Positions 11,553 to 23,764 of a stretch of DNA of 64,000 bases are shown here, in pieces. Each line of letters starts with the position of its first letter. The stretch's first letter is position 1. The stretch is from Malus domestica (Eukaryota; Streptophyta; Magnoliopsida; Rosales; Rosaceae): contig NC_091668.1 of the NCBI RefSeq assembly GCF_042453785.1, forward strand, positions 10,436,001 through 10,500,000, read 5' to 3'. Position numbers and translations under genes: made by a program. The notes beneath the pieces are model-generated. The model saw only the letters and a list, made by a program, of their open reading frames with translations. It made no database searches and had not been told where the DNA came from.

Positions 11553-12371
11553 GACATTTGTGAACGTTTTTAAAATCCTAATCGACTACCAGTGGATTTG
11601 GATGTATTCTTTAAATTCTTCTTAAATCCTAATTTAACTACACCATTTTAAAAATCCTCTTTAATAAGTCTTAATGGACTACACTTGGATTTTAGAATGT
11701 ATTAAGATCCTATTAAATCCTAATTTGACGACACTCCTTTAAAATCATCTGAAATCCAAATTGACTACACCTCTAAAAAAAAATGTACACTGACTTTCTT
11801 TAACAACAATTATCCACTATTAATCCTGAATCAACGATAAATTTTTGGTTCAATTATTTAATCATAATCATTTATTCAAATTGTGAGAATAAGCGTGTAA
11901 TACCAAACAAACTAATCATTGGTTATCAACCAGTTATTGATGACAAATGATCGATCAATAACCTATTCACCGTTTACAAAGAAGGGTGAGATATGGGCAA
12001 TTTTTAGAAGTACAAGTACAACTAGTGCAATTTTCCTTGCCAATTACCAACTTTGATAAGTATTAACTATTAACTAAGAACTATGACTATAATCCGATAA
12101 TACATATTAATATGGCTATACAAATGGCAAATATTGATACTGAATCATGCATGGTTATAAGCAAAATTAATAATCTCAAATATAAGTGATGGGGTGAGAA
12201 ATAGCGTAACGTAAAAATCATGCATAGTTCAACAAAATTAGTAAATCAAAGATTTCAAAGACCAGATGATCTTCTCAAGAGTACTTAGAAAACTCAGCCA
12301 AAGGAAAGAATAATCCACTGCAATTTTTAAGTTAATCAACCCGTTTGTCGACTAAGATAAAACACCCGAAG
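11553..12371. other. Non-coding DNA with TAATTTGACTACAC-type repeats
   Basis: From 11570 to 11775 the motif AATCC(T/A)AATT(G/T)GACTACAC recurs about every 50-60 bp, probably the subterminal part of another DNA transposon. From 11780 to 12371 I see nothing beyond the probable 3'UTR of the methyltransferase gene. Confidence 0.4.
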
Positions 12372-13130
12372 TCATAGAGATGGTGCACTTCGTCTGTAAA
12401 CCGCTCGGAAAGTCTGTCCTCCATTCCTGTCAACCTTCTGTCCTTCCTCGGTTGCAGAACTCAAGAGCTTCGTGACTGGATCTGCTTTGAGCTCTTTGTC
12501 TGTGAGAGCTTCAAACATGGGGTGATTCTCCAAGCAAGTCTTCATCCAGTCTCCAAGCTCCTCAACATCCGTAATTGTGTATATGATCCCACCAACTTCT
12601 AGAACGTAAGCATACTCATCCAGCAAGAATGGACTGATCACTCTACGACGATGATTTTTCTCTTTGAAGTGAGGATCCGGAAAGAGAAAAAACATCTTCG
12701 AAAGCTGTCCTTTCTCAAAGTAATTTGGAATGTATTTCATGGAATTAGTCCGAACCACTGAGATATTTTGGTATTGACCAGGATTTGTCACCCTTAAAGC
12801 CAAGATCCTTTCTTTGACATACTCTGTCACTTTGTCCCTAAGCTCCATCCCGATCATCAAAGTCTCGGGGAAAAGGGTTGACAGACTTATCAGAAGCCCC
12901 CCAAAACCACAACCGATATCTGCAAACTGGATCTTCTTACAGCTATCAACTTGATCGGACGAGGGGAAGTATTGTGGGTAATGAACAGAATAATCTACAT
13001 GACGTGGGGAGACAGGCACTGGAAAGTGGGAGTCACTCAGAGGGTTGCTGTGTGCTCTTGCTCTGTAGAAACGCTTCCGAGGCAGGCCAGTTGACTTGCT
13101 AAACGTCGGGTTTGTTTCCTTTCCCGACAT
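12372..13130 (-). CDS. TRM8: tRNA (guanine-N7-)-methyltransferase, TRM8/METTL1 type
   Basis: The 252-aa protein is the catalytic subunit that places m7G46 in the variable loop of many tRNAs, using S-adenosylmethionine. In yeast and animals it works with a WD40 partner (Trm82/WDR4). The Rossmann SAM motif DIGCGFGG is at residues 71-78, followed by the acidic loop GMELRDK (94-100). The family signature FPDPHFKEKNHRRR is at 150-163 and the C-terminal TEE plus FRAVYRR at 227-247. Length and motif order match intact plant and fungal members. The ATG at 13128-13130 precedes a basic N-terminus (LPRKRFYRARAHS). No organelle signal is evident. The frame is open and single-exon. A likely 5'UTR intron (acceptor TTCTGCAG near 13148) links it to an exon near 13793-13960. 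This is one of the few undamaged genes here. Confidence 0.95.
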   Translation of the reverse strand: MSGKETNPTFSKSTGLPRKRFYRARAHSNPLSDSHFPVPVSPRHVDYSVHYPQYFPSSDQVDSCKKIQFADIGCGFGGLLISLSTLFPETLMIGMELRDKVTEYVKERILALRVTNPGQYQNISVVRTNSMKYIPNYFEKGQLSKMFFLFPDPHFKEKNHRRRVISPFLLDEYAYVLEVGGIIYTITDVEELGDWMKTCLENHPMFEALTDKELKADPVTKLLSSATEEGQKVDRNGGQTFRAVYRRSAPSL

Positions 13131-13147
13131 GACTTTTTTCAGCTAAC

Positions 13148-13960
13148 TGCAGAATAGTAACAAGCAGGAATTTCAGGACATGATGCTAAATTATGAAGGG
13201 AATCATAAAATGCAAACTAAGTAAAAATTTCCCTCTTGTTGCTTAGGTAACTTAAACCCTCAACAAAGTGAGGTGTGCAGCGAAAGGCCCAACTCCACGA
13301 CTGTCGATATACACTGCCGGTAAGGACCGAGTAAATTTCACTACGTGTCTTGTACAAAAGATATCAGGGAAAGCAAAATGCAATCACCATTGTAAATCTT
13401 AGAAAAGTATACCAATTGCAAACATTGCCTAACCCATTAACGAAATCCCTATTCATTGGATTCTAGCTAGACAAACCAAATCGTAAGAAAAGGGTTTTCC
13501 TTCGGATATTTAAATTCACACTCGTGTAACTCCCGAAAATAACTTCAAAGAGGCATTATCACAAACAGGTGGTGGGCATATCTAACATATATCAGTTTCA
13601 ACAAACAGCAGTAGATGAACATTTACGACGTAAAAATTTAGCAAAGCTAAACAAATTAAATCCCATAAATTGTTCGAATGAAGCTGTAGAGCATTAATGG
13701 GCGTCGTTCAGAAGAAGCCTCAGATGGCCGTAAAACCACAAAAACAATGGAAAACCAGAGAGAGAAGGTTTAAAGAGAAGGAACACAGACCTGGGTATCT
13801 AATTGGAGGTGAAACCCAACAAAATTTTGAAGCTTTTTCGAAGATGGAGAAGCTCTACTACCAAGTCTCGGAGGCCGGTAGGGAAAGTGCCGAGCGACTG
13901 GAATTTATTTTACAGAGCCAGACGCAGTCTGAAGGGTCGGAACGAAACGAAAGAAGAGAT
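13148..13960 (-). other. Probable 5'UTR intron and leader exon of the methyltransferase gene
   Basis: On the minus strand a pyrimidine-poor acceptor TTCTGCAG lies 18 bp upstream of the ATG. A plausible donor CCCAG|GTCTGTG lies near 13792, with a GC-richer leader beyond it. This is inference from splice-like signals only. Confidence 0.35.
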
Positions 13961-14404
13961 TAAAGTTGGGCTCTCCTTCAGGTTTGGGCTCTGGTGTATT
14001 TCGAATTCACTCAAAGCCTAGCCCAATTTGTTTAGGGTTATATGATCCGGCCCATCTCGCTACAAGAAAAAAAAAAGTGCCATAAGGCCCACGGGCCACA
14101 ACTTATCGACAATGACGGCGCTATTTTCAAACCACGCTCTTTTGACACACGAAATTTGCACATTTGTTGGCACATTCTATAATATATGTGAGTCTCACAT
14201 ATAGGTGTGTTAATTTTGCGTTTAAGAGCTCGTTTGTTATGAGAGGGCCAGAATCACTAATGGAAGAAGCACATGAGAAATGTTTTTCCATAAAATCACT
14301 AAGAAATTCGTTTCTTAATAAATCTCAAAAGTAATTTTCCAAGTGATTTTATTGTTATTTTAGTACAAGCTAATATGGGGTGTGCAGGAATCGAACACAT
14401 GACA

Positions 14405-14945
14405 GGTGTGTGAGAATGTGAAGGTAAAAAGAATCCTACATCGGTGAAAGGAGGCACCTTGTAAAGGGCTTGTAAGTGTTTGGGCTACTTTTCATTTTGC
14501 CAATGATTTTACGGTAGAACCTCAACTTTCTTAATGGTATTAAAGCAAGTTGATCCACGTGTGAAGCTCAACAGCCACACATAATCCACATCATCCAATT
14601 TGTGTTGTCCACGTGTTTGGTTTAAAAATTCGACACACTTGAGGGGGCGCGTGAAGATGTGAAGATAAAGTGAAGCTCAATGGTCACACATGCTCCACGT
14701 CACCCAATTTGTGTTGTTCATGTGTTTAGCTTGAAAATTCGATACACTTAGGAAGCGTGTGAGGATGTGAAGGTAAAAGACTCTCACATCAGTGGAGGAA
14801 AAAATAAAAAATAAAACTTGCAAGGGCATATAAGAGGTTGAACTACTCTTCATATTGCCAATTAATTTTCTAGCATATAAGAGGTTGTGCTATTCTTGAT
14901 ATTGTCGACTAATTTTATGATGGAACATTAAATTTCTTCAAGGTG
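14405..14945 (+). mobile_element. TRIM-like LTR element remnant, family 2
   Basis: Two related LTR-like blocks (about 14405-14533 and 14759-14940) share GTGAAGGTAAAA...CACATC and CATATTGCCAATTAATTTT. After the first comes TGGTATTAAAGCAAG, a decayed tRNA-Met primer site. The interior holds two tandem copies of about 113 bp (CCAATTTGTGTTGT...ATTCGACACACTT). There is no coding sequence. The element at 35675-36025 is the same family in reverse. Confidence 0.6.
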
Positions 14946-14959
14946 CAAGGGGTCAAACA

Positions 14960-17900
14960 AAGCATCACGGATGTAGAAGTATTGCACTTTAATCACTTAG
15001 CTGCAAACCCCACGTTAAAATTTTTTTAAAAAAAAATTAAACAAAAATTCAAGCCCCAAACTCCCAGCACTAAAACTGCCAAAATCCACCTAGTGCTCCT
15101 AAAATTGAAACTTCAAAATATGCTGTTGTGCTAAACAAACTACATATTACAATCCAATCCAATCCAATCCAAAAATAGTATAATCTAATACGTCGCGTGC
15201 TGAGACTTTAGTATATAAGTTATTACATAATGACAATACGTCTAATAATGATCAAATCATGTCTTGAACATACTCTGATCTGAGTTTTCTTTTTTCTTCT
15301 GTTCTGAATTAGACATCTACATACATAGTAGGAACCTACATGTATATATGCAGGCAGAAGCAATTAACTTCTCGTCCCTCTCACACACACATTAATGGAA
15401 AAGATGACCCAAAAATTCATGAGACGATAACAACATTCCAACGTATGTGTGCTTCTCAGAATTATATACATGTTAATATACTAGGATATATTTAAATTTA
15501 GTAAAACCTAATCTCAGTACTCAACAGAAATCCGGCAAAACGTGTCCTTTAATTGGTTTGAGTTTCTCTCCATGGTTTGCTAGTTGTGGAAGTACAAAGT
15601 GATTTGCAGGCATGCATGGCTCTAGCTTCTAATTAAGTTCTAATTAAGGTCTAATTTCTCACCTAACTTAACTAATAAGCATCCTGTGTTGATATGGTTT
15701 GGACAAGAAATTCCAATAAATCAACTACTATATATAAATTACGTACATATATACGGACATAGTCAGTTTATCAAGCACTGATTAAGTTTAGTACTAGTAT
15801 TGCTCCACAAAACTATCTATTAACTCCAACAAGGACCAGATTTTTATAGACTTAATCTGCATATACAACATTGGCTAGGTGGCTTCATGAAATCTTTACA
15901 TACAACTACTCTTTTGAAAATTTGCATCCCTTTTGGGAACAATATTATCTCAACCTCATGCTGCCTTCGTGATCTTTCTTGCACCCTTTCCATCCCCAAC
16001 AACTTAAATATATACCTAATAGTTAATTTAAAATTTTGCTTGATTATTTTGTGTAGTGCAGGAAGGATGCAAACACATGCATGTGAGATTAACAGCAGCC
16101 TGGTATTTTATTGTGAAGTGTTTGACAAGTAGCATGTCTGACGAACATTGTGAGACTGGTTTAGGGGTTAGGGTTCTTCAATCATTCTAGAGAGTCTTCT
16201 TTGATATAAACCTATCAACTACTACTTCAAATGTTACGAAAGTCGACAAAGTCGTCCCAATTTTCAAAAGTGAATCGTTGAGCGTTAGAGAATGTGATCA
16301 AACACGTCTCCTTTCTAGTCATGTATCCTGAGTCACTCGATTTATAATTTTCTTTACGTTGTTTGTAGATGCACGCTAACTTAAATAAATTTTATAATTT
16401 TGTACATATAAAATACGATAAATTGGTTAAATAACTAGATGACTTGTTCCATGAATATATATCTATGTGAGTAACAGATTAACTCAGTCATAACAAACGC
16501 ATAATCATTCATTCACATCCCAATTTATTGAATGAAACTGTGATATTAATCATGTTTGTGAAAGCTTCTCTGACAAGTAGCTTAATTAATGTAGTCAACC
16601 AAAACCCTAGCAAGCTAATATATACATAATCAATATATCTTTCAATTTTAATCTTTGAGAGGCAGATAAATTTGTTTGGATAAATATTGTTGTTACTGGA
16701 GGCTTAAATAATTAAATGTTAAACAAAATTACACACTTTAAAACATTTTTATAATCTTGAAAGGAGGATGACAGATGGTAATCGTTTCTGCTAATCAATT
16801 TGTCTCCTACTATAAATATTGATAGTTACACAGACAAACGTCTAACAACTACTTTGATCATCATCCTGGCTAATCTTCTTTGACACAGATTATGATAATT
16901 TGGTCCCAAAAATTGGACTTGGTTGAAAGTGCCCAAGTCCTTAATTGTTTTCCTTTGCAATGTGGAAAGTGTCCTAATCGTTTGAAGCATTTCACAATTG
17001 CAACTTTAACTCCTGTATTTTAGTGATGAGGTTAGTTATGATTATGGAAAGATTGAGAGGTTTAGAACAGAATTATTGAGCATTTCGGCCCACAGCTTTA
17101 CGAGAATTTAATTAATTAAGCACAGTATGTATGTAGAAGTAATCCATCACAATCTCTCTCTAGATTACTTGATAGACACTTCAAATATGAAATTGGTATA
17201 GGGGTCTTGATCAAACTCACCCGTTCTTCATGACCATCCAATGCTCATAACTTGCTAATATTTCATAACGAAACTACGAGGATTATGCGCGATTGACCGA
17301 AATTTTGGGTCATTGGAAAGGGAAATCAAATAAATTTAAGTATTTGTTATATAGGATTGATTAAAAGGTGATAGTACACAGATTCATTTTCATGTATATA
17401 CCACTGCAGAAGCATTTCTCTTGTTTTCTTCTCTTTCCTTTCTGCCAAAGACCTTCATCGGGCCACTCCACAAGCATATTGATTTGATGCATTAAGCACT
17501 TGAAGGACATGAAGGATATGTGTGTGTGTGTCTAGGGTTTTTTATAATGTGTGTATATATCTATATATATATATATTTATGTATGTATGTATAGCGTATA
17601 AAAGAATATCATATATACTCCTATCTTGGTGTTGAACAAATATATTAGTTGCTCTCTCTACGACTTCTCGTCTACAAGCAACCGCAAAACGGACCCTTCA
17701 CTATTGTCAAACAAGAAAGTACCACCCTTGATAAATTGTCGAGCAAGAAGCCAAAACATAGAAAGAAACGGATCGAAGTTGTAATTATTACTGTTGGGTT
17801 TTCTGTAATGATAATACATATACATTCTAACGATCACTCTTGAGATCAATAATTATAGGGTAAATGTCAATTTTAGAAGAATTGTAATAGTCATCAATTC

Positions 17901-18448
17901 ATATATTTCTGCATTGCAGAATGCATCATGGGAGTATTTACCTTGGTTCAGGCATTAACATCTGAACTACTTATGTGCAGATATGATTGTACATATTTGG
18001 TTGAGGATATTGAGCTTAATTAATATATATCATTCGGACGTATCCATTAATATATTTTGGACATAATCTATAGCTAGGCTTCTATCCCTAGGAATAAATA
18101 TAAAGATTTCAGCTCGTCCAACCAATTTGCTATTAGACAAAATAAGGATGAGAACTTTTGGGGGTGGTGCCATGAAACTAGGGTTCCTGTTCTCCAAGAT
18201 GACATATATATATGGATTAACACTAATTTCCTACTGAAGAATAAGCATAATGTATCAGTACTAATTATGGATATATATTAACATAAAAGAGCCAAAACAC
18301 AAGGGAACCAACTACCAAGGGCAAGGGAATCCAGGGGGTTGTGTTTGGTTTGTGCCCTAAACTTTATTCCTCTCCTATTTTTCAGTACTCTTCAAGCATG
18401 TGACTCTCTCCGAGGCCTGCCAGTAGACGCCTTTGTTATTGTTTATGC
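14960..18448. other. Long non-coding stretch upstream of the NAC gene
   Basis: No convincing gene is seen. It is AT-rich, with a (AATCC)n run at 15147-15170 and TA/TG microsatellites at about 17520-17590. It may hold distal regulatory DNA of the NAC gene, which I cannot show. Confidence 0.4.
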
Positions 18449-18614
18449 TAATGGTAGGTGGACCAAAATTTTAAATTAAATTTGTAAACTAAATGATGTG
18501 TTATTAATAAAAAATAAGCATGTTATATCAACACTTAAGTAATAATTCAATCATCAACAACCACATCATTTGGTTTACAAAATTTGGTATAAAAATTTGG
18601 TCTCTCTAGCATTA
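18449..18614. mobile_element. MITE, family 'CTAGGGAGACCAAA'
   Basis: It has inverted ends TAATGGTAGGTGGACCAAAAT and ATTTGGTCTCTCTAGCATTA, with inner inverted blocks AAACTAAATGATGTG and CACATCATTTGGTTT. The same design occurs at 36384-36776. The superfamily is not determined. Confidence 0.65.
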
Positions 18615-18779
18615 CCCTATGGTTTATACGTACATGTTAGCATCTTATATATGAGAAACAAATTAATGAGATAAAAGTTAATCTGAGAATTGAATAAATC
18701 ATCGAATATAACATTAGTCTCAGCGTTTGATCAACAAAATTTAGCAAGTACATCTGAAGTCATATTTAGTCGTCGCTCT

Positions 18780-19344
18780 TGTAACATCCTACATTGTCCA
18801 GGGGAGTGGATCATGTAAGCCCTATATGTATATTCTCATCTCTACCTAGCACAAGGCATTTTGGGAGCTCACTGGATTCGGGTTCTATGGAAACTCCGAA
18901 GTTAAGCGAGTTCGCGCGAAAGCAAAACCGTGATGGCGTGGTCGGAATCTAAAGCGAACAATATCATGTTACGGTATAATCGAGTTCGGGATGTGGTGGG
19001 GGCCTGGGCCGGGATGTGATAATTTGGTATCAGAGCCAATCCTTGGCCGGAAGTGTGCCAACGAGGATTTAGGGCCCCTAAGGGGGGTTAAGGGGGGTGG
19101 ATTGTAACATCCCACATCGCCCAGATGAGTGGATCATGTAAGTCTTATATGTATATTCTCATCTCTACCTAACACAAGGCATTTTGGGAGCTCACTGGAT
19201 TCGGGTTCTATGGAAACTCCGAAGTTAAGCGAGTTCGCGCGAGAGCAAAACAGTGATGGCGTGGTCGGAATCTAAAGCGAACAATATCATGCTACGGTAT
19301 AATCGAGTTCGGGATGTGGTGGGGGCCTGGGCCGGGATGTGACA
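18780..19344 (+). mobile_element. Cassandra TRIM retroelement (complete, plus strand)
   Basis: Two 242-bp LTRs (18780-19021 and 19103-19344) start TGTAACATCC and end in CA (decayed to TA in the first). The 81-bp interior has the initiator tRNA-Met primer site TGGTATCAGAGCCA at 19025-19038 and a purine tract AAGGGGGGTTAAGGGGGGTGG at 19080-19100. The flanking 5-mers GCTCT and GCACT match in four of five bases. The 5S-like A box (CTCCGAAGTTAAGCGAG) is kept. The GATGGGTGACC...GGGAAGT part present in the 7910 element is deleted from both LTRs. It lies about 1.6 kb upstream of the NAC start. Confidence 0.92.
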
Positions 19345-20860
19345 GCACTGAATCACAGTTAGTCGTCGCGAGCCGATGTAATGACACATGTCATGCACTA
19401 ATTGGTGAAACCATATTATGTCCAAGTATGACCTAGCTAGCACGCTGGCTGTTTCTATTTGACCTAGCTAGCACGTTGGCTGCTTCTATTTGAAGAAATT
19501 TTTAGTTATGACGGGAATATGGATGGTACATCACGTGTTTTTATGTAAGTGGTGAGAAATTTTATTTTTTAAGTTGTTAACTTTTTAACACACATATCTT
19601 ACCATTTATATAACGACACATGATGTATCACTTCGTATGACGATTACACTAAAAAATCTCTCTTCTATCTTAATGTGAACGCGGTTTACGTGAAGCAGTG
19701 GATATATATACAGTGGTCGTCTGCACGTGATTTGTCTTATTTGAATGTAGCTAGTCTCTGTAACTAAGAATTATAATTTAATCTGTTATCATTTGCTTCT
19801 TTCAGCAGTACTTGTCTGAGCTTCCAGTCACAATTACAAAAATAACCCTTCAACCTTCACTAGCATTATAGCATATATAGTACATGTACGTACGTATTCG
19901 TGATATCACACTTTGAATTAATTTTTATTCCAAAAATATCTAAGAATATAGTTGTAAAATCAAATTCAAACTTCTCATATGTAAGTGGTCATTTACCATA
20001 GTGGTATAAAAGTATTATCATTGTATGACGGTATAGATTCAAATCTCATCTGTAACTAATCTAATATATAACTTATTAACGTTATCGTTTAAAACAAAAA
20101 AATCAAACTTCTCATATGTATATCCAAAGAGGAAGATCCCAGCTTCATTAACTGTAGGATATATCCTTGAAAACAAAATTGAATGTGTGCGTGGGCCTTA
20201 TCAATTACAAAGGTCATTTCTGTCAATTCATACTTCATGAGTGCAGGTAGAAAATCATGCAATAATCCCAAAACAAGGATTTCGTCCATGATCTTTGATA
20301 ATATTAAAACACTAAACCTGGCACCCTTGTATCTCAAGACCCATAGTAGGTGAGAACTTCACCATCACACACAGAGGCCCCCATTTACTTTTCTTCACAC
20401 CAGCTACTAGAAAGTTTAAATTCCAAATGTTTTGTGCATGCTGAGCAAGAAAAGCCCTAGCTAGCCTCACCCTCTCTCTCTCCCTCTCTTGCACCTTCAT
20501 TATTCATCCGTTGTACCGCTCGTGCATCGGATCTCTTGATATTTTATGCCCAAAACAAAAAGGTTTTGAAAAGTGTCAAGAAACCTAATCAACATGTATG
20601 TACAGATATAGCTTTCTCCATGCAAGGAAGATACCTAGTTGCTTTTTAATTTATTTTTTCCGTTTGGTTTTTAGCTACTTAATTACTAGCTCCTACAAGT
20701 CTCCAGTACCCACATAGGGTTTATGTTGTTGAGTATTTTTAGGACATGAAGAAAAATTAGATAGTTTTTTTTTTTCCACCTTAGCAAGTTTCAAAGTGAG
20801 CAATTCTCGGTAGTATTCTTGATCATCGATCTCATATAATTATCTTTGTGATATATGCAG
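19345..20860 (+). promoter_or_regulatory. Proximal upstream region of the NAC gene
   Basis: No gene is visible. A pyrimidine-rich CTCTCTCTCTC tract lies at about 20470-20490. The sequence ATATATGCAG at 20851-20860 looks like a 5'UTR splice acceptor 62 bp before the start codon. I cannot place a TATA box with confidence. Confidence 0.35.
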
Positions 20861-20922
20861 AAGCCAAACAATCCGGCCGGAAGGGGAAAACCCTAAAAGG
20901 AAATTTGATTTATCTTCACATC

Positions 20923-22114
20923 ATGACAGCAGAACCAAAGGAGGAATTGCCACCAGGATTCAGATTTCATCCTTCAGATGAAGAGCTTATCACCTTCTAT
21001 CTCATGAACAAGATAAATGATGCCACTTTTACTGGAAGGGCGATTGCCGATGTTGATCTCAACAAATGCGAACCCTGGGAACTTCCTGGTACATATATAT
21101 AGTTGTTCTAATCTAACCCTTGTTTTCAATTCATGCATCACATGCACAAATTTGATCTATTTCTATATATCCGAAGTTTTGAAGTTTTTGCTGCAGTCAG
21201 CTCTTTCTTAGTTTTGTACGTATATGTGATCTGAGGGGTCAGGAAGGGGGGATTCGGATTTGTGAAGAGAAATAGCAATAGAGCAGTAGCTAAATCTTGC
21301 TTACTTTTATCAGTTCTTTGTTGGATTTAATTTCTTTTACTTATTGATATTATTTATTAATTTTTAATTGGGACCAAATTTTTTATGAAACGTATTTAAC
21401 TCGCGTGAACTTTGCATATGAACATTACATATTTCATAGTATGTACTCTTCTTCGATCAAAAGTTTACATTCTTTAAATTAGGTGTACTCACGAGATATT
21501 GTTGTGAAAACATTTCTTGTAACATTGATAATGGAAAACAATTAAACATTTTCCCATAAATATAATGGGTATTATATTTCTATCTTCTCACCAGCTTGCA
21601 TAGACAAATTAGCTTCTTGTCCGATTTAGTAAAGTGATGATGAACTTGTAATTTCTTGGATCAACTATTGTAGCAAAAGCGAAAATGGGAGAAAAGGAGT
21701 GGTACTTCTTCAGCCTACGAGATCGGAAGTACCCAACAGGAGTGAGAACAAACCGAGCAACAAGTACAGGTTACTGGAAGACCACAGGGAAAGACAAAGA
21801 GATTTTCAACAGTGTCACATCTGAGCTGTTTGGGATGAAAAAGACCCTTGTTTTCTACAGAGGCCGAGCTCCTCGTGGTGAAAAATCCAACTGGGTCATG
21901 CATGAATATCGCATTCATTCTAAATCTGGCTTTAGAACATCAAAGGTACCTAATTAAATTGATTAATACCATTCAAGTATAAGTTGAATTAAGGATCTAA
22001 AACAACAAGTTTTAAGTTCCATTTTAACTAGTCTTATAATTAGTTGAAATCATCTTTGACATCAATAGAACTAGGGCTGATGAACTTGTGAAACTGAAAT
22101 TCCAACCTCTCTCT

Positions 22115-22166
<52 letters not shown>

Positions 22167-23559
22167 ATGGAGCTATGGAGATAAACTTGTGAATACATGC
22201 ACACATTGAGTTAAGCACAAGTTACATATTTATATATAGCATGATTCCATGCAAGATTTGTGAAACGTTGTTGATAGACGACAGTCCATATATATTCCAC
22301 GTATATATAATACCTATATAATATCGGGTTTTACAACTAGCTAGTACTTGTACCTTGAACATAATAATATTCCGACCAACTTAGAAGACTAATACAGTAG
22401 GCAAGTCGACCCATTGCATGAAGTTAACGATAGAGTATAGTACATGAACCTTAAAACTATTATGTTTCAAGTTATAGTATCATGTTCATTACCGATATTT
22501 TGTTGATATTTTAAATAGATCAATCAAATTAATGTCAATAAGATATTCACAAAAACCTAAAGCATACCAAATTAACAAAATATCATACAATATAAAATTA
22601 GGGTTAGCTATCCACACATATCTTTTTATCTTTTACACACTCCTTCCAATTTTATTGTTGGATGGAATAAATTGGAGAAGATCAAAAGATAAAAATTAAA
22701 AGTTTGTGGTAACCACCACCCTAAAATTATGAATTGCTAATAAATGATATCCAAAAATATAGCGAAGAACAAAAAAAAAAAGAACAATAAATCATCTATA
22801 TGAAAAGTAAAAGAACATAGATATGCATGCCCCCGTGATTTATGTCTTCCACTCCATATTATTCCTTACAACTAGATTTGATATTATGGATCAATTAATG
22901 ATTAATTAACTGATCTGACTAGATTAATGTTGTATTAGCAGGATGAATGGGTGGTTTGCCGAGTCTTCCAGAAGAGCGCAGGCATAAAAAAGTACCCAAC
23001 AAACCAATCAAGAGCGGCCAATCCCTACAACCTAGAAATAGGACCAAGTATGGTACCATCACCCCTAATGCAGCTAGGTGATCCAAACCACCATCAGTTC
23101 CCCTATGGCAGAAACTACATGACAAGTGCTGAGATGGCCGAGCTTTCAAGAGTCTTCAGAGGTGGCGGTGGTGGCGGTGGTGGATCATCAAGTAGCAATA
23201 TCAACCTACCAATCCAACACCAATTCAATTACCCAATTGGTGGAGGAGGAGGTGGCGGTGGTGTTGGAGGAGGAGCAGGAGGGTTTACAATGTCTGGGTT
23301 GAACTTGAATCTTGGTGGGCCAGCATCACAGCCTATGTTGAGGACAATGCCACCACCACAGATGCATCATCATGGCCCTCCATCTATGAATCATCATCAT
23401 CAAGTGCAAGATGTTACTATGATGAACGGTCCAGATCATCAAGCTGGATACGGAACAATAGACATGAACAACAGCAACAACGCAAACGGTGGGAGTGGAA
23501 ACAGGTTTATGAACATGGATACTTGTGTTGATCTTGAGAACTACTGGCCTCCCTACTAG
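20923..23559 (+). CDS. NAC058: NAC transcription factor, NAC058/ANAC038 type (3 exons)
   Basis: The spliced 351-aa product is a plant NAC DNA-binding factor of the NAM/CUC-related group. Exons are 20923-21088, 21674-21945 and 22942-23559; all introns are GT-AG and the phases join cleanly. The NAC domain covers residues 9-155: [14 protein letters not shown] (A), [13 protein letters not shown] (B), [21 protein letters not shown] (C), [20 protein letters not shown] (D) and DEWVVCRVF at 147-155 (E). The activation region has two glycine runs (near residues 218-226 and 245-258), the AELSRVFR motif, SGLNLNLGG, His/Gln/Met-rich stretches and a C-terminal [22 protein letters not shown] and the YWP end are shared with Arabidopsis At2g24430, as I recall it. 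The upstream in-frame GTG at 20848 is not used as start because it precedes a likely splice acceptor. I see no miR164 site. Intron 2 contains a (CT)n tract and a MITE. Confidence 0.92.
22113..22163 (+). repeat. (CT)n microsatellite in NAC intron 2
   Basis: A nearly pure CT tract of about 50 bp lies in the second NAC intron. It would be length-polymorphic and, in RNA, a strong pyrimidine tract far from the acceptor. Confidence 0.9.
22601..22721. mobile_element. hAT-type MITE in NAC intron 2
   Basis: It is a 121-bp element starting GGGTTAGCTATCCACACAT and ending ...GTGGTAACCACCACCC. A perfect 8-bp duplication TAAAATTA flanks it (22593-22600 and 22722-22729). The layout resembles the MITE at 23607-23756 (TATCCACACA, then TTTTTA, then a GTTGGATGGA centre), so both are probably one family. 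Confidence 0.7.
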
Positions 23560-23606
23560 GGTACTTAAGAGTATCCACCAATTAATTCCCAAGGCCAATT
23601 AAGTTA

Positions 23607-23756
23607 GGGGTGTGCTATCCACACACCTCATTTTACTTCTCACACACCTTTTTAATTTTCAACCGTTGGATTGGATGAATTAAAGAAGATCAACGGACAG
23701 AAATTATTAAGAGGTGTGTGAGAAGTAAAATGGGGTGTGTGGATAGCACACCCCTT
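23607..23756. mobile_element. hAT-type MITE just downstream of the NAC stop codon
   Basis: The 150-bp element has near-perfect inverted arms of about 50 bp: GGGGTGTGCTATCCACACAC, then TTTTACTTCTCACACACCT and the inverse. The centre is CAACCGTTGGATTGGATGAA. A perfect 8-bp duplication TTAAGTTA flanks it (23599-23606 and 23757-23764). It starts 48 bp after the NAC stop codon, so it probably forms a hairpin within the mRNA 3'UTR. Confidence 0.88.
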
Positions 23757-23764
23757 AAGTTAGA

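Noticed and set aside
20848..20922. N-terminal extension of the NAC protein
   Set aside because: The upstream start is GTG and a likely splice acceptor (ATATATGCAG, 20851-20860) lies after it. NAC proteins of this type start at the [13 protein letters not shown] position.
22942..23559. miR164 target site in the NAC gene
   Set aside because: I searched exon 3 for the AGCACGTGTCCTGTTTCTCCA-type complement and found no close match. This NAC subgroup is not a known miR164 target.
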